Positions 1 through 27,738 of a stretch of 64,000 nucleotides of DNA are shown here, one piece after another. This stretch comes from Vanilla planifolia. Its lineage: Eukaryota; Streptophyta; Magnoliopsida; Asparagales; Orchidaceae. Where the stretch lies: contig CM043878.1 of the NCBI GenBank assembly GCA_023846275.1, positions 7,185,501 through 7,249,500 of the forward strand, written 5' to 3'. A program made the position numbers and the translations under genes. Every line of letters begins with the position of its first letter. Position 1 is the stretch's first letter. The notes beneath the pieces were generated by a model. The model ran no database searches and was not told the origin of the DNA. It saw only the letters and a list, made by a program, of their open reading frames with translations.

Positions 1-76
1 AATTGCTGATAAGAGCCCAAAGGAACTATTGGGCACACAAGAAAAGCTCACAACCAGAATACCAAGACATGTTAAC
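1..76 (-). other. 3' UTR side of the RUK gene
   Basis: Sequence just beyond the RUK stop codon on the minus strand. It is probably 3' untranslated sequence cut by the window edge. No poly(A) signal can be placed with confidence. Confidence 0.5.
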
Positions 77-15596
<15,520 letters not shown>

Positions 15597-15800
15597 GTAG
15601 AAGACCAGAAAAGCCAACCCTTTCGATTTGACCTCGCTCTCCGCTTGCCCAATCCAACCCTGCAGTGATGGCAGAAGCGAGGATGCGTAGGCGGGAAATT
15701 GAAACCTAGCTCTATGGCGAGCAAGCTCCACCGTTGATTCTTTCGCTATGTGGCATCTGCAAGATTTTGACGATTGGATGCCATCGGATTTTTTAGCGCC
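15597..15800 (-). promoter_or_regulatory. RUK 5' UTR and proximal promoter region
   Basis: GC-richer sequence directly upstream of the RUK start, ending abruptly at AT-rich spacer near 15.8 kb. It contains an open in-frame stretch back to an ATG at 15,731 that I treat as untranslated. No clear TATA box was seen. Confidence 0.4.
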
Positions 15801-17639
15801 ATAGCTCGATTTGATTTTGCCAATTTTTTTAATAGAAATACTATTAAAAATAATTTAATAAATTATAAACACAATTTAATAATTTAATTATAAAATATTT
15901 TTTTGTTTAAGACAAACCTAAGAGGGAGATCAATTAAATAAAAATTTGAACTTTAAAAAGAAAGAACTAATCATGTTTTATCAATTTATTGAGTATGAAA
16001 TTAGATATAACAAAAAGGTAATTTTGAAAACTTATTAAGCTCCTATAAAATGCAAGAAATATTTGTTTCAAAAGTTCAATTATTATATTATAATATATAA
16101 CTATTTTGTTCTCAAATTTTTTTATCTTATTTGATTATAATTTTCAAGTTATATAATAAACAAAAAAATACAAAATAAAGTGTTAATAATGATATAAAAA
16201 ATTGAAATATTATAATATAATTTTATATCATTTTGATATTCAAATTCATTTTATCTAGTAATACAAATATTTATTGTAATTAAAGAGGTTAATACGATAA
16301 TTTTAGAATGATAAAAGACAAAATACAAAACACTTGAAAAGAAAAATCATATACGGTCTAAAAAAAGAGGAAATATTTTCACGAGAAAATTTTATGTGAA
16401 AATAATTTTAGAATAGATATAAGTAAAACACTAAAAAAATTAGAAAATTAGTTCATCATAGTCTTATTAGTTCATTCTTCAGAGATTTTTCTCATTAACA
16501 ATTTAGTTAATGACCTAATTCAATGTAAGATATTATAACTATAAGAAACATAATATTTTGTCCTTTGTTAAAGTCTCACTCAAACCCACAATTGTTTGTT
16601 TCTAAATAGAGATTAAACTTAACATAATAATATAATGATCACTCACTCGAGTGACAAAAGAAAAAACAATATCATAATTGATTTATAATAAATTTTATGA
16701 ATAAGATAACCTTCTTGATATCAAATTTTATTCATGTAAAGGATAATTACTTGCCAGGTGTGATGACCTAGTTCACCACAACCTAAATTTAAGTCCAATT
16801 TCTCAATTTTGAATCTAAAAAAACGATATATTCTTTCCAATTTTAGTTTGCAAATGGATAAAATCTTCGATATAATTCATCTATTTTCTTATATACATAA
16901 ATAATAATTATATATATATCAACTGTAATAATCTCATATAATTATATATCACAGCTATACATAATTATATTTATCTATACAACTCAATTCATATACACAC
17001 ACATCCACAACTATCAATTACAAATGTTTATCCAAGTATAAATGTACATTATACAAATCATCTTTATTAAAAATAAAGTATATTTCTAAAGATTTTACAA
17101 TAATAGTTATTTCTAGTAAGTCCTTTTCTATGTATGTTCATCCTTGTGTTGTGATTTTGATGCACCTTATAGATTAATGTCAAAAAAATAAGCTAAGCCA
17201 ATTATTAGAAACTTAAAAGACAACATCTAACAAATATATATATATATATATAACAAATAAAAATTAAGTTATACAACTTGTTCAATCTAAATTATATATA
17301 TTAAACAAATGAATATATAATCAAAATCTCATTTAAGCTTAAATATAACAAGAAACAACACGTCATATAACGATTTGCCACAATCACAAGAACTAACCTA
17401 TGCTTTCACTTTATGATATGTTTTCATTCATCTTTTTTAATTGTGGCTATATTTATCAACATTTATTTTCGTTTAATTAAATAACCTTACAATTGTTGTG
17501 CTGTTGTTCCATTTTTTTAAGGTATTCAATTAGTATCTTATTTTCAATTCACTTAGTTTTTTATAAAAAAAAAATTTATTAATTATTTATGTCATATTTT
17601 TGTACACAAGATGCTCAATCTCTTTATACAAATTAATTT
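15801..17639. other. AT-rich intergenic spacer
   Basis: About 1.8 kb of very AT-rich DNA with short TA tracts (for example near 17,236-17,251). No coding region, RNA gene or recognisable transposon was seen. Confidence 0.6.
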
Positions 17640-18320
17640 TATTTATTGGTCATTTCTTTTTGACGGATCTCAATTATGTGACTCATAAGTCATTAGATAT
17701 TATCATAGTGACAAATCACAATCATGTGACCAATTGGACACTAATTGTTATCATAATAACAAATCTTAATCATGTGACCTACTTGTCACTAGTTATCATC
17801 ATAATGATAAATTTTAATCTTGTGACTCATTAATCACTAATCACAATCATAATGACAAAACAATTATGTGACCTTATAATCACTAGTCATTATTACGATG
17901 ACAAATTTTAATTACATAACCCACTAACTATTAATTGTTATGATAATAATTAATCTCAAGCATATGACTTACTAGCTACTAATCGCCATTATAGCATTAA
18001 ATTATAATCGCAAGACTTTTTGGCTATTTGCCACCATCATATAGACAAATCACAATCACTTGACCTAATGGCTAATAGCCACTATAATAACAATAAATCT
18101 AAATCATATGACCCACTAGTCATTAGTCACTACCATAACAATAAATCTCAATTGTATGAACTATTGGTCATTAAGCACCATCATTGTGATAAATCTTAAT
18201 AATGTGATCCATTTGCCATTGGTCATTATTAAAGTAATAAATCTCAATCATATGACCCATCGATGATAAATCGTAAAAGAAATAATAAATCTCAATCATA
18301 CAACTCGTTGGTCACTAAAT
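17640..18320. repeat. 48-bp minisatellite, about 14 degenerate units
   Basis: The word ATGTGACC or a variant recurs with a step of 48 bp: near 17,676, 17,724, 17,772, 17,820, 17,866, 17,914 and 17,962, continuing less exactly to about 18,300. A typical unit reads like AATCTCAATCATGTGACC followed by CACTAGTCACTAG and ATCATAATAACA. Because 48 is divisible by three, a plus-strand reading frame at 17,600-17,833 encodes a 16-residue periodic peptide. I regard that frame as a by-product of the array, not a gene. Unit divergence suggests an old array. Confidence 0.85.
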
Positions 18321-19180
18321 TGATTTCAAATGACATTGGAAATTCTTTAATTTATAAGCATATGGTTTGCTATCAACCAATACACAACTAGAATTATGGT
18401 AGTGATAAGCAATAAATGCAATATATGCTCTCACTAAAGGTTATCATGACATTGCTTTAAATGCTTTAATTAACAAATTATTATGTTATACAATTCACAA
18501 GCTATATTAATTACTGAATATTAATCTTACATGTCCACATAAGAAAAACATCAATAAAAAAACGAAATACACATGAGCTATTCAACATGTATGCTTATTC
18601 AAGGTCTCACAACTATTTACTACATAGTCTAATAAATTCAAGTATTATCACAATATATTAAGCTCTCAAATTTTGTGTAAATCTTTTACATCGAGCCATA
18701 TATATGTCATTTAGCATTACATTGCAAAACGAAACAACAAATCTCGATTATGTGACTCGCTGGTCACTAACTTGATTTCAAATGACATTCTCAATTATTT
18801 AATTCAAATGGATATAGTTCACTATCACCCAATATACAATTAGAAGTATGATAGTGATAAACAATAAATGCAACATATTATCTCACTAAAGATTATCAAG
18901 CCATAGTTTTAAATGCTTTAATTAATGGATTATCATACTTATACAACTCACAATCTTATTAGTTATTGTATATTACTCTTACACATTATGAACCTAAGCA
19001 ACACATAAGTTAATATAAAAGAATATACATAAGCTATTCAATATATTTGTTTATTTATGATCTCAGTATTATGTACTACATAATCTAATGAATTCAAATA
19101 TTACCATAATACATTAAGCATCACAAAAACTATATTGGGCTTTTATATCATGTCATATATATATATATATCATTTAGTAT
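18300..19180. repeat. Tandem duplication of about 455 bp next to the minisatellite
   Basis: Two direct copies. The word TGATTTCAAATGACATT occurs at 18,321 and 18,773 (offset 452), and CATTTAGCATT / CATTTAGTATT at about 18,708 and 19,171 (offset 463). In between, shared words include AATAAATGCAA, TCTCACTAAAG and AAATGCTTTAATTAA in the same order. The second copy begins with one more 48-bp minisatellite unit (near 18,740), so the duplicated block includes a piece of that array. Confidence 0.8.
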
Positions 19181-22100
19181 TAAGTCTAACAAATGCATAT
19201 AAATTATCTTAGAGTGCTTATCTTAAAGTTTTCTTTGATTTTTTGTGCCTAACTATTGACAATTTTTTGCTCCTTTGGTTTAATCTATTAAGTAACACCA
19301 ACTTTAGTATAATACAAAAAATTACTATTTAGTTGTAATTATGTCAACAACGTAATCAATATTTATAAGATCTCAATTAACTAATTAGTGCAGATATTTT
19401 TTTCACAACTTTTCTTCTTTTTTCAAAACCAATTTCTTTCTTTGCACTTCTTATTTGTACTTTTACTTTCTCCCTTTTCGAGTTTTAATATTCTCAAGCT
19501 AAATTTTTCAAAATCTAACAGCGTTTTCCCACAAAACAACATACTAGCAAGATAAAAAGATGATTAGAACTTAATACAAACGATTTTCACTTTGGATCTT
19601 ATTTAGTCTCGCCCAAAACAAACTTCAATCTTTTCGACCCTCTACTTTTTGCACAAGAGGAAATATAGGGCTTGAGGCATTGAACACAGGAAAAATGAAA
19701 AGGGAGGCTTCCTAAAAATATGAAATTTGGTAAATGAGAATAATAATATTTATAATTATTTAAACTTCAATAATTTTTAGCAATTCCAATATGGACTCTA
19801 ATCAAGTCACAAAAAACTTTGGACTAATCTTGACAAGTTGTATTTAATTGTATATTTATGTTTATATTTTATATTTTTCAATAATTTGGCATGTTTTAGA
19901 GATGGCTTGATTTCTCGATTAAAATAAATTATATTTAAATATTACATCATTATTGGCAATACAATTCATGGGTTTCAAATCATATATTTTAGTATTTGAA
20001 AAAATATCTTATGGAAAGTATTCTTCAAATAAATAAAAGTAAAAACAAAAAAAAATTGAAAAAAATGTGATAGCTTTGAAACAAAAGGAAAATTATAAAA
20101 TTGAAAACATCTTAGGGCTTGCAAATCTTTGCTCATAATCACCCTCCAAAGTTATACTAATCAATTAAACATTTCTTAATGTATCTTGGAAGTTTAGAAG
20201 CTAGTTTAGAAGTCCATGGCATTGGCAGTGACATCGAGTCTTACAGACAACCTTTAAAATCTTTTAGGAAGAGCCTAAGAGTAAAAAAGAGATGTCGTAC
20301 GTGAAATTTTTCAATGTAATGAGCATTTTTAAGTTCATGAGATATTTAAAATCAACAATTTTTTCAAGTTAAGAAATTCTAATTATGAATAACCAAAAGG
20401 GATTAAATAGTCGTTATATTGAAAAACATAACCAATATATGTGATTAAAAATAAATTTATTTTGAAAATATTATAAAGAATTATTACATTCAAATAAATT
20501 AATGAAGTATATAAAATTGAAGTTATAAAATTTTACTTTCAATAAAATTTATCTTATAAGTTTTGGATATGTTTGACAAAATATATCTTTGAAAAATAGT
20601 ATTAGATAAGACAATTTATAAAATTATAATTAAGAAATGGTTTATTTCAATTTGAAGTTGCACAAAAGATTAGTATAAAATTAAAATGGTAAATTTATAA
20701 ACAAAAGATCATTAACTTTTTTTTAATAAAATTTATCTTATTCATTTTGGCATTATATTAAGCAAAATATAATTAATAAATCTATCAAGTATCATGTTAT
20801 TAACTCATTCAATTGTAACTAGAATTAATATGAGATATCTTTAATTTTAATCATTAGGCAAATATCAAATTACATATTTTTTAAAAGAAAACAAGGAATT
20901 GTAATTTTTATATTTTAAATAAATTTTTTTAATTAATAAGTTAATAATAGGTAATGTATGAAAAAATATTTAAAAGAACACATATTTGACAATTATGAAG
21001 AATATCACATCCTTGATTGATAATACAAGCATTTTGAAAATATTTTGTAAAAGTAAAATTAAAAATTTGAAATTATTTTTTTATGTCGAATAGAAAGATA
21101 AATGTTTATGCATGTATACCTAATGACCTAAATACTTCAAAAAAAAGTAAAACCATGAAGTTATCTTGAGCTTTAGCAATCTTGCTTGTGAATCTATGCA
21201 TCCAATAAAGCTTAAACACTTCTTCTTTGTATACATTTAGCAAATTCGAGAACAAGAGCATGCAAATAACTAAGAACTAAATATTCTATTGAGGTTTATA
21301 ATGATTGAAATTAACATGGATTTCAATAATACCTTTATCTAAGTTATCAAGGAGCCACAACATCAAAGTCAAAAGTTTAAAATTAATTGTTTTAATGCAA
21401 AAAAAATGTATTTTTAACTTTTTTTTGTAGCAATTAAGGTAGATTAATGGATCTTGAGCATGACTTTTGGATAAACATAGAGCTAATAGAAGGCATGATA
21501 GGGATAATTATAGATAATTATGTCAAGAACAATCCAAATCTTAACGATTTGTATTCAAATTTTAATTTAAAAATATAAGATAAAAAACTAAAATCCATAT
21601 CTTTATATTTTTAAATTTGAGAAATTAAAAATTTTAAATTTGAATGTTTGATTAGTCAAATTTAAACTTAATTTTTTAAATAATAATGATATTTAAAAAG
21701 TATAATACATCTCATCATTAATTTCTGTTATACTCCAATAGACCTTTTATGTAATGTGGAACAATTAATCATATTTTGGAAGCATTTTACATACATTTAA
21801 GCTCTAAATTGGATACAAATTTGTTAATATAGTTCATTTTGCACTACTGGCTTATTTTAATTACTTATATTTATAATTTTTTTTAATGATAATTATTTAT
21901 AAGCCATATTTAGCACATGTTTTTCCTTAATTATGCTAAATAATTTACGTACAAAATTAAATTTATTTATTTTTTTGCCTGAATGAAGAACAACTTGCAT
22001 TTTTCATTAATTGTTTTTTTCTCCCGGTTTGGTTATCTCCTTTTGTTGGCTTGTTGAAGTGCTTAAATTTGCTTTGCATTTTTCATTAGTTTTGTCAAAT

Positions 22101-22407
22101 TTTTTTTTAAAAAAAAGAGAGATGAATTTAAAATTTAAAATTTAAAATTAATTATTTCTTTTTTAAGAAATATTTAATTCAATAATCCATAGCAAAATAT
22201 AAAATATCACTTTATACAAAAAAGAGTAAAAAAATAAAAAGCTCACTTTAATCCTGATTCGCATATTTTATTTATTACATACGCACTGAACCATAGACCT
22301 GCTAGTGACTCCCTTTTAATCTAAATTTTTAATTTAATCTAAATTTTGTACAAAAACGAACGAATCTCATACTTGAATTAATTTTTTTAATCAAGTTATT
22401 TATTAAA

Positions 22408-22479
<72 letters not shown>

Positions 22480-23173
22480 TATTTGTTAGGAAGTCATGCT
22501 TCTAATTTTATGAATTAATTTTTCAACAAACATTTTTTTTTCAAAAATATTTGAAAAAACTGAAATAAATTATTTAAATAAACAACCACTGTTTTTTGTT
22601 AGATGCCCTTTGTTGAAATATTCAACACCAAAACCCAGATCACTTCAAAATAAAACTAAAAATGAGGTTTTTTGTAAAAAAATCATCTTATATTAAATTA
22701 AAAAATGGTGTCCTCTCAATAAATTTTTTATATTTTAAAAATTAAACTAAAATAAAGCTTATTTTCATTTATAAACCCAATGCCAACAACAGACAGCGTA
22801 ACGATTTGCATTAAATGCGATTATTATCTCTTTCGAATAGTTTATATTTGTTTATTATCACAGAAAAAAATATTTAAAAAAGCATGAACTAAATTTGCAA
22901 AAGAGCTGAAAATTCTATTTTTTATTTTCTTAAAATTCTTTTTTTTTTAAAAGATTTTTGTACATCTAAAATAAATTAAAAATATAATATCTATATTATT
23001 CAATACTAATTTAAGATTTTTACATTTGTACAATTAAAATAAAAATAGTTTTCTCCGAGAAGGCAAATAAATAAAACAAAGTCAAATATTTTATTTTTTA
23101 TTTCATTTTTTTTTTGAAGAAAAATAAGCATTCTTCATAGTTCTGAAGCATTTACCTTAGCTTCAAGAGACAG
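19181..23173. other. AT-rich intergenic spacer with one long TA tract
   Basis: About 4 kb of AT-rich sequence without coding signal. A pure TA microsatellite of about 63 bp lies at 22,412-22,474. No transposon protein motifs were recognised. Confidence 0.6.
22412..22474. repeat. (TA)n microsatellite
   Basis: Uninterrupted TA dinucleotides for about 63 bp in the AT-rich spacer upstream of H2A.X. Confidence 0.95.
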
Positions 23174-23557
23174 CTACAACAGATCACCAAATAGTTCCAA
23201 ATAAGCCGCTCTTGGGGCACCGCCATGTCTCTGACGCAGCTTCGACGCCTGCAAAAGATACTTATCCAAGTGCGGCATGGCGGCGACGGGGTTGACCTGC
23301 ATGAACAAGTAGTTTCCGGCGAACAGGTCGCCAAGGAACGGCCGCCCCTCCTTCAGCCTCCTGACCACCTTCTCCACCGAGGACCGAACCGCCGAGCCGA
23401 CCGCCTCCGTCCTCCTCCGGACCGCCCTCCGTATCAGTCTCGCAAGGCGCAGCCGGATCGGCCGCCGGCGCCTCCACCTCCACCGCCCCCTCTTCCGGAC
23501 GTCCCCATCCTCGTCTTCTCCGAGCGGTAGCTTCCTGAGCTTTTGGTAGGAGAGCAT
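23174..23557 (-). CDS. Small arginine-rich plant protein, function unknown
   Basis: An uninterrupted 127-codon frame in a sharply bounded GC-rich island, which is strong evidence of real coding sequence in an otherwise AT-rich region. It starts MLSYQKLRKLPLGEDEDGD. A highly basic stretch (about residues 22-70) is dense in Arg with alternating hydrophobic residues and could form an amphipathic helix. The better conserved-looking C-terminal part contains LKEGRPFLGDLFAGNYLFMQ and ends AAYLELFGDLL. There is no signal peptide or membrane segment. The architecture, with an MLSY start and a basic core, resembles small plant proteins that I have seen but cannot name. The opposite-strand frames across the same island are shadows. 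No intron is needed. Confidence 0.7.
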   Translation of the reverse strand: MLSYQKLRKLPLGEDEDGDVRKRGRWRWRRRRPIRLRLARLIRRAVRRRTEAVGSAVRSSVEKVVRRLKEGRPFLGDLFAGNYLFMQVNPVAAMPHLDKYLLQASKLRQRHGGAPRAAYLELFGDLL

Positions 23558-25230
23558 TGTGGGGAGATGGTGCAGCTGGGTTTGGTTGGACGATGCTTCT
23601 CCTTATCGATGAGTGGACTTAATGAGCGGCGGGTGGAAAGGAGGGATGCGGTTAGGGAGATTTATGGCAGCGGGCGGTGGAGAAGAAGGTGGTTGGGTTT
23701 GGGTGTTGTGACATTAAATTCGTTTTGGGTGGGTTTATTTTTATTGTTGTGTGGTGTGGGGGAGCTGATGTCTTCTTTTGTGGGTTTACATACATAATTA
23801 ATTAATAAAGTTTTTATTATAATTAGATAACTTAAAAATATAATAATAATTGATTATCTTGAAAGAGAGAGTGAGAAAAAGAAAAAGAATAATAGCATGA
23901 TAATCTTAAGATTTACTTAATTAAGTGAAAACATATATATATAAATAATGTCATTTTAACAAAAATGAATGAAAATAATAAGAAATTTCATTTGTTTGTT
24001 ATTTTTTTTGGGAGTTTGAAACATGATTTCTTTTGTAATATATTATATTTCATGTTATATTTTTATTTTAATGGGATCTTATTTGTTATATATATATATA
24101 TATATATTGTATTAACATATTTATAAACTAAAAAATAGTTAAAATATGAGACATGATTTATCTTTCGAAATATAAAAAAATAAAAAGAAATAAGAAATTT
24201 AAGAGAATAAAATTTATTAATTAGGATAATATAATCATGACGAGAAGGGTCATCACATAAAAGTATTATATATTTGTGAAAACTTATAAATTTGTATTTT
24301 GAGGATTTTTCTGTGAGATTTCATTTTGTTTGATAAAGACCTATTTTTAACAAAAAATTATAATCGTGAGGTATAGCCCATTCAAAGAATTGTTGTGAAT
24401 AAAAAGTGTATATTTCAAGGTTTTATATCAAAAAGAGAAGGTTAATTGATAGCTTCAATAAAAGACTTAGGTTAATTAATAATTTCAATAAAAAGACAAG
24501 ATATTCATTTGTATTTTTTAACTTATTTCAAACTATGTAACTAATGTTATGAAGTTTATTCATCTTCATAAAACATGCACGAAAATTGGTTCTTCCACTT
24601 ATATATATATATATATATATTGATTTATCTAATATTATTTATGAGAAAGTAAACATTGAAATTTTAACTATATTTTTAGTCTTACAAAAATGATTTAAAT
24701 TTTTAACTAAACATAATTATCAAATTTATTGAAGCTCTTAAAAACATAAAAGTTATAAAAATATATTATAAATTAAAGTTAAGCAAATTAGTTCAAAATT
24801 AAAACAAAAAACTTTACTCCAAGATGCTATTCAAATAGTCCTTTTATAGGGACATAACATTGACATGCAATTACATATGTTTTATTAATTGGAAATATTA
24901 CAATTATGTTAAAATTGTATATTTTATACATATTCAATTTCTCAAAAGCCTTCTAGCTTTGTTTAATGTGTTTATTTAGATTAATAAAATACCCACCAAA
25001 AATAATTTTAAAAAGAGCCTATTTAAAAGTGTTTATTAATTCAAGTTTTATTCAATAATCCATTTTTGAAAAAGAGTACTAAAATATTTTAAAATACACG
25101 AAAAGACAAAATTGCCCTCTCTTTTTTTCTTCTTTTAAAAAGAAAAAAAAGTTGATAGCTCAGTTATTCTTATGCTTATAAAAAATATTCTTTCCTTTTT
25201 TAAAACAAAAAGCTCACCATTCCATCCATC
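23558..25230. other. Intergenic region upstream of the small Arg-rich gene
   Basis: The first 240 bases stay GC-richer and probably hold the 5' UTR and promoter of the minus-strand gene ending at 23,557. The rest is AT-rich with short TA tracts near 24,087-24,108 and 24,598-24,620. No other gene was seen. Confidence 0.5.
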
Positions 25231-25241
25231 AAACAAAATAC

Positions 25242-25248
25242 TATAAAA
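25242..25248 (+). promoter_or_regulatory. TATA box candidate
   Basis: TATAAAA in an otherwise AT-rich stretch, followed about 30 bases later by a change to CA- and C-rich sequence, as in a plant core promoter. It could drive the short GC-rich frames at 25.27-25.55 kb. Confidence 0.35.
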
Positions 25249-25410
25249 AGACTTCAGCAAAACTCGTTCGAAGCATGCCTTCATACCACCTCTCTACACA
25301 TCCATTCTAGAAGATGTGGCTCAAAAACTTCTAGAAGCCTAGTTCATACAGCCCCATCCACGCCGGCGCCACCTACGGCGGAGGGGAGCGGCTACTCGGA
25401 GCACACTGTG

Positions 25411-25545
25411 ATGGCGTGGTTGGTTTGGTTGGCAGATGCGGCGGAGGCGACGGTGGAGGAGGTGGCGGTGGAGGAGGTGGCTGTTGAGGATGGAGAGGAG
25501 AGTAGATTATTTAGGGAGACGTCTTTGTGTAATGGGCATACTTAG
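25411..25545 (+). other. Possible small ORF (44 aa) in a GC-rich patch
   Basis: Downstream of a TATA box there are two very short frames (ATG at 25,275, 11 codons; ATG at 25,314, 6 codons). Then comes a frame starting MAWLVWLADAAEATVEEVA with an acidic repeated VEEVA segment. Another frame through the same GC-rich bases gives a glycine-rich tail ending in Cys. Neither is a family I recognise. GC content argues for a former or present gene, but the GGC/GGA repeats could also be a simple-sequence expansion. It may be a decayed small gene. Confidence 0.25.
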
Positions 25546-25720
25546 TTATGTTGTTAAAAAAAAAGACCTTTTTGTAAATTTAGTTTTAAATTTTTTTATA
25601 AAGAAAGTTATTTTTTTCAATATTTAAAATAAAAATTCTATTCTTTTTCAGATAAAAGTTATTTTTTAAATACTTATTTTAAAACAACGTCGGAAGTATT
25701 TCCAGATCGGAGAAGATCAA

Positions 25721-25815
25721 CACGTGTACGATCACATCAGGAATCCACACCAATCGGATCGTACGGTTCGAAGCGCACCACGACGGCGATCCGCGTGGAG
25801 AAAACGAACCAATCA
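25721..25815 (+). promoter_or_regulatory. H2A.X promoter: histone octamer, CCAAT boxes, G-box
   Basis: GATCCGCG at 25,788-25,795 is the exact reverse complement of the plant histone octamer CGCGGATC, which drives S-phase expression of histone genes. CCAATCA follows at 25,809-25,815 and another CCAAT sits at 25,750. A G-box core CACGTG is at 25,721-25,726. The octamer lies about 160 bases before the H2A.X start codon. Confidence 0.75.
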
Positions 25816-25953
25816 AAGCAGCGCCCACTGCTTATATGTGTCAATGCTCCACAGCTCACAAACATCAAAGCGACGCGGGCGGACGAATTCGTTCTATTTT
25901 CTTGCTTCCCTCTCTGTGTGTTAGGGTTAGGTTACGTTCGGCGAATCAGCGGG

Positions 25954-26468
<515 letters not shown>

Positions 26469-27243
26469 TCTGTCGCAATTTTTACTGTCCTGATGTTGTT
26501 GTCTTGGATAATGTCTTTCTTTCCTGGCAATGAAAGATTGTGTTTGGCGTTTTTTGTTTTTTGGTTAACTTTGGTAGTTCGTAAATAGATATTTTTGGGC
26601 GCAACTTTGTTTTGATAATGTGGATGTCCTTCCGTTGTTGATTTAAATTTTATTATTTCAACTACTTTTCTGATCAGTTGTGTCCGGTTGACGATTTCTA
26701 TCTATCAACACGGCTCACATAAATCTGACCTTCAAAGCATAAACGTTTTTTCAAAGCATAAACGTTTCTGGGCATGCTTAATGATATTTGTTGGCGATTA
26801 TGATTAGAGCTGTTTACACGATTTTCCGATGTACAGAAGCTTAGATTTTGCCTACCATTGTCTGATCATCTTCAGGTATCGATTAGTTGTGATACATATT
26901 ATGGGATTAGAACATAGTGTGTTAGAAGTTCATTATATTAGATATTAATTGAAGGTGGTAGTAAAACTTGATCAAGCAAAGGTTGTAGTAAAGCAAGAAT
27001 ACCATTTAAATATAAGAAGCCACCCTTGCAATAGTTTGTTTTGAGATTACAATGTACAACAGTGATCTTCATCCAATCAGTTTTATACTGTACATAAGAT
27101 GTGTGCTGCAGAGAGCATCAAGATATCGCATACATCTTCAGCAGATCGATCCTTCCAGGTTGCGAACTTGGGATTGTGTAAATACATGATTGGTAGAAGA
27201 AGTGGTTGTTTGTGCTTTTCAAGTTTTCGTCTTTTGTAGGTGG
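26469..27243. other. Convergent 3' region between H2A.X and the PNRC-type gene
   Basis: About 775 bases between the two stop codons. It should contain both 3' UTRs. The GC-richer frame on the minus strand near 27,083-27,508 is a shadow of the downstream gene. Confidence 0.5.
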
Positions 27244-27738
27244 CTACTCTAGCCGGAGAAGACGTCGGAGCCCCCTCGTCGCAGAGTGGTCCACAACATT
27301 CGATGACGCAGAACTGTCCTTTTTTGGAAAGGTTGGGATCGGCAGAGCTCTCGGTGACGGCGATGTGGAGAACGCCGATCCCGCGTATTCGTCCTCGGAG
27401 ATGCAAATAAGCCGGATCTGCTTCGTGATAATCGCAGGTGCCGGCTTCAACCTCGCCTCCCCAAAAACCGCCGCGTCGCTCGCAGTACAACTCCGCCCTA
27501 GCTTCCACTTTATCTTCTCCTCGATCGGTTCCCCTCTTTTAAGGATTGTGACTTGACCGTTCACCAACTTCTGCGGCTTCGACGATTCTCTCTGCCGCCT
27601 CGTTTCCGGCGAAGTCGGCGCGTTTCGGCTGAATTTGTTGCGGGGTGAGGGGTTATTAGGGCTGAATCTCCGGCGATTTAATAGGCTGGGAACGGGCCGG
27701 ACGAGGCAATCCTGCGGCCGAAGGATCTCCGTGCCCAT
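27244..27738 (-). CDS. PNRC-motif small plant protein
   Basis: An intronless 164-aa frame beginning MGTEILRPQDCLV, a start I remember as common to a plant family. Conserved-looking blocks follow: KLVNGQVTILKRGE (about 57-70), the proline-rich DEYAGSAFSTSPSPRALPIP motif (about 116-135), and a C-terminal ATRGLRRLLRLE. The middle block has the YAG...SPSP..LP.P layout of the proline-rich nuclear receptor coactivator (PNRC) motif. In animal PNRC2 the matching segment binds the EVH1 domain of the decapping protein DCP1. By analogy this could be a P-body or mRNA-decay adaptor, which is inference only. The protein is Ser/Pro/Arg-rich and probably mostly disordered, with no signal peptide. Confidence 0.82.
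   Translation of the reverse strand: MGTEILRPQDCLVRPVPSLLNRRRFSPNNPSPRNKFSRNAPTSPETRRQRESSKPQKLVNGQVTILKRGEPIEEKIKWKLGRSCTASDAAVFGEARLKPAPAIITKQIRLICISEDEYAGSAFSTSPSPRALPIPTFPKKDSSASSNVVDHSATRGLRRLLRLE

Noticed and set aside
17600-17833. 77-codon frame with repeated NHVTN-type peptide
   Set aside because: The periodicity is exactly that of the 48-bp minisatellite, so it is repeat DNA and not a gene.
23225-23530. Pro/Arg-rich plus-strand frame over the small GC island
   Set aside because: It is the reverse reading of the Arg-rich minus-strand gene. Its Pro content comes from the complementary GC-rich codons.
25795-25953. In-frame upstream ATG extending H2A.X
   Set aside because: It overlaps the promoter octamer and CCAAT box, and H2A proteins start at the shorter MSSA-type N-terminus.
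27083-27508. 141-codon minus-strand frame below the PNRC-type gene
   Set aside because: It is an alternative frame of the same GC-rich exon and its 3' UTR, and lacks the conserved blocks.
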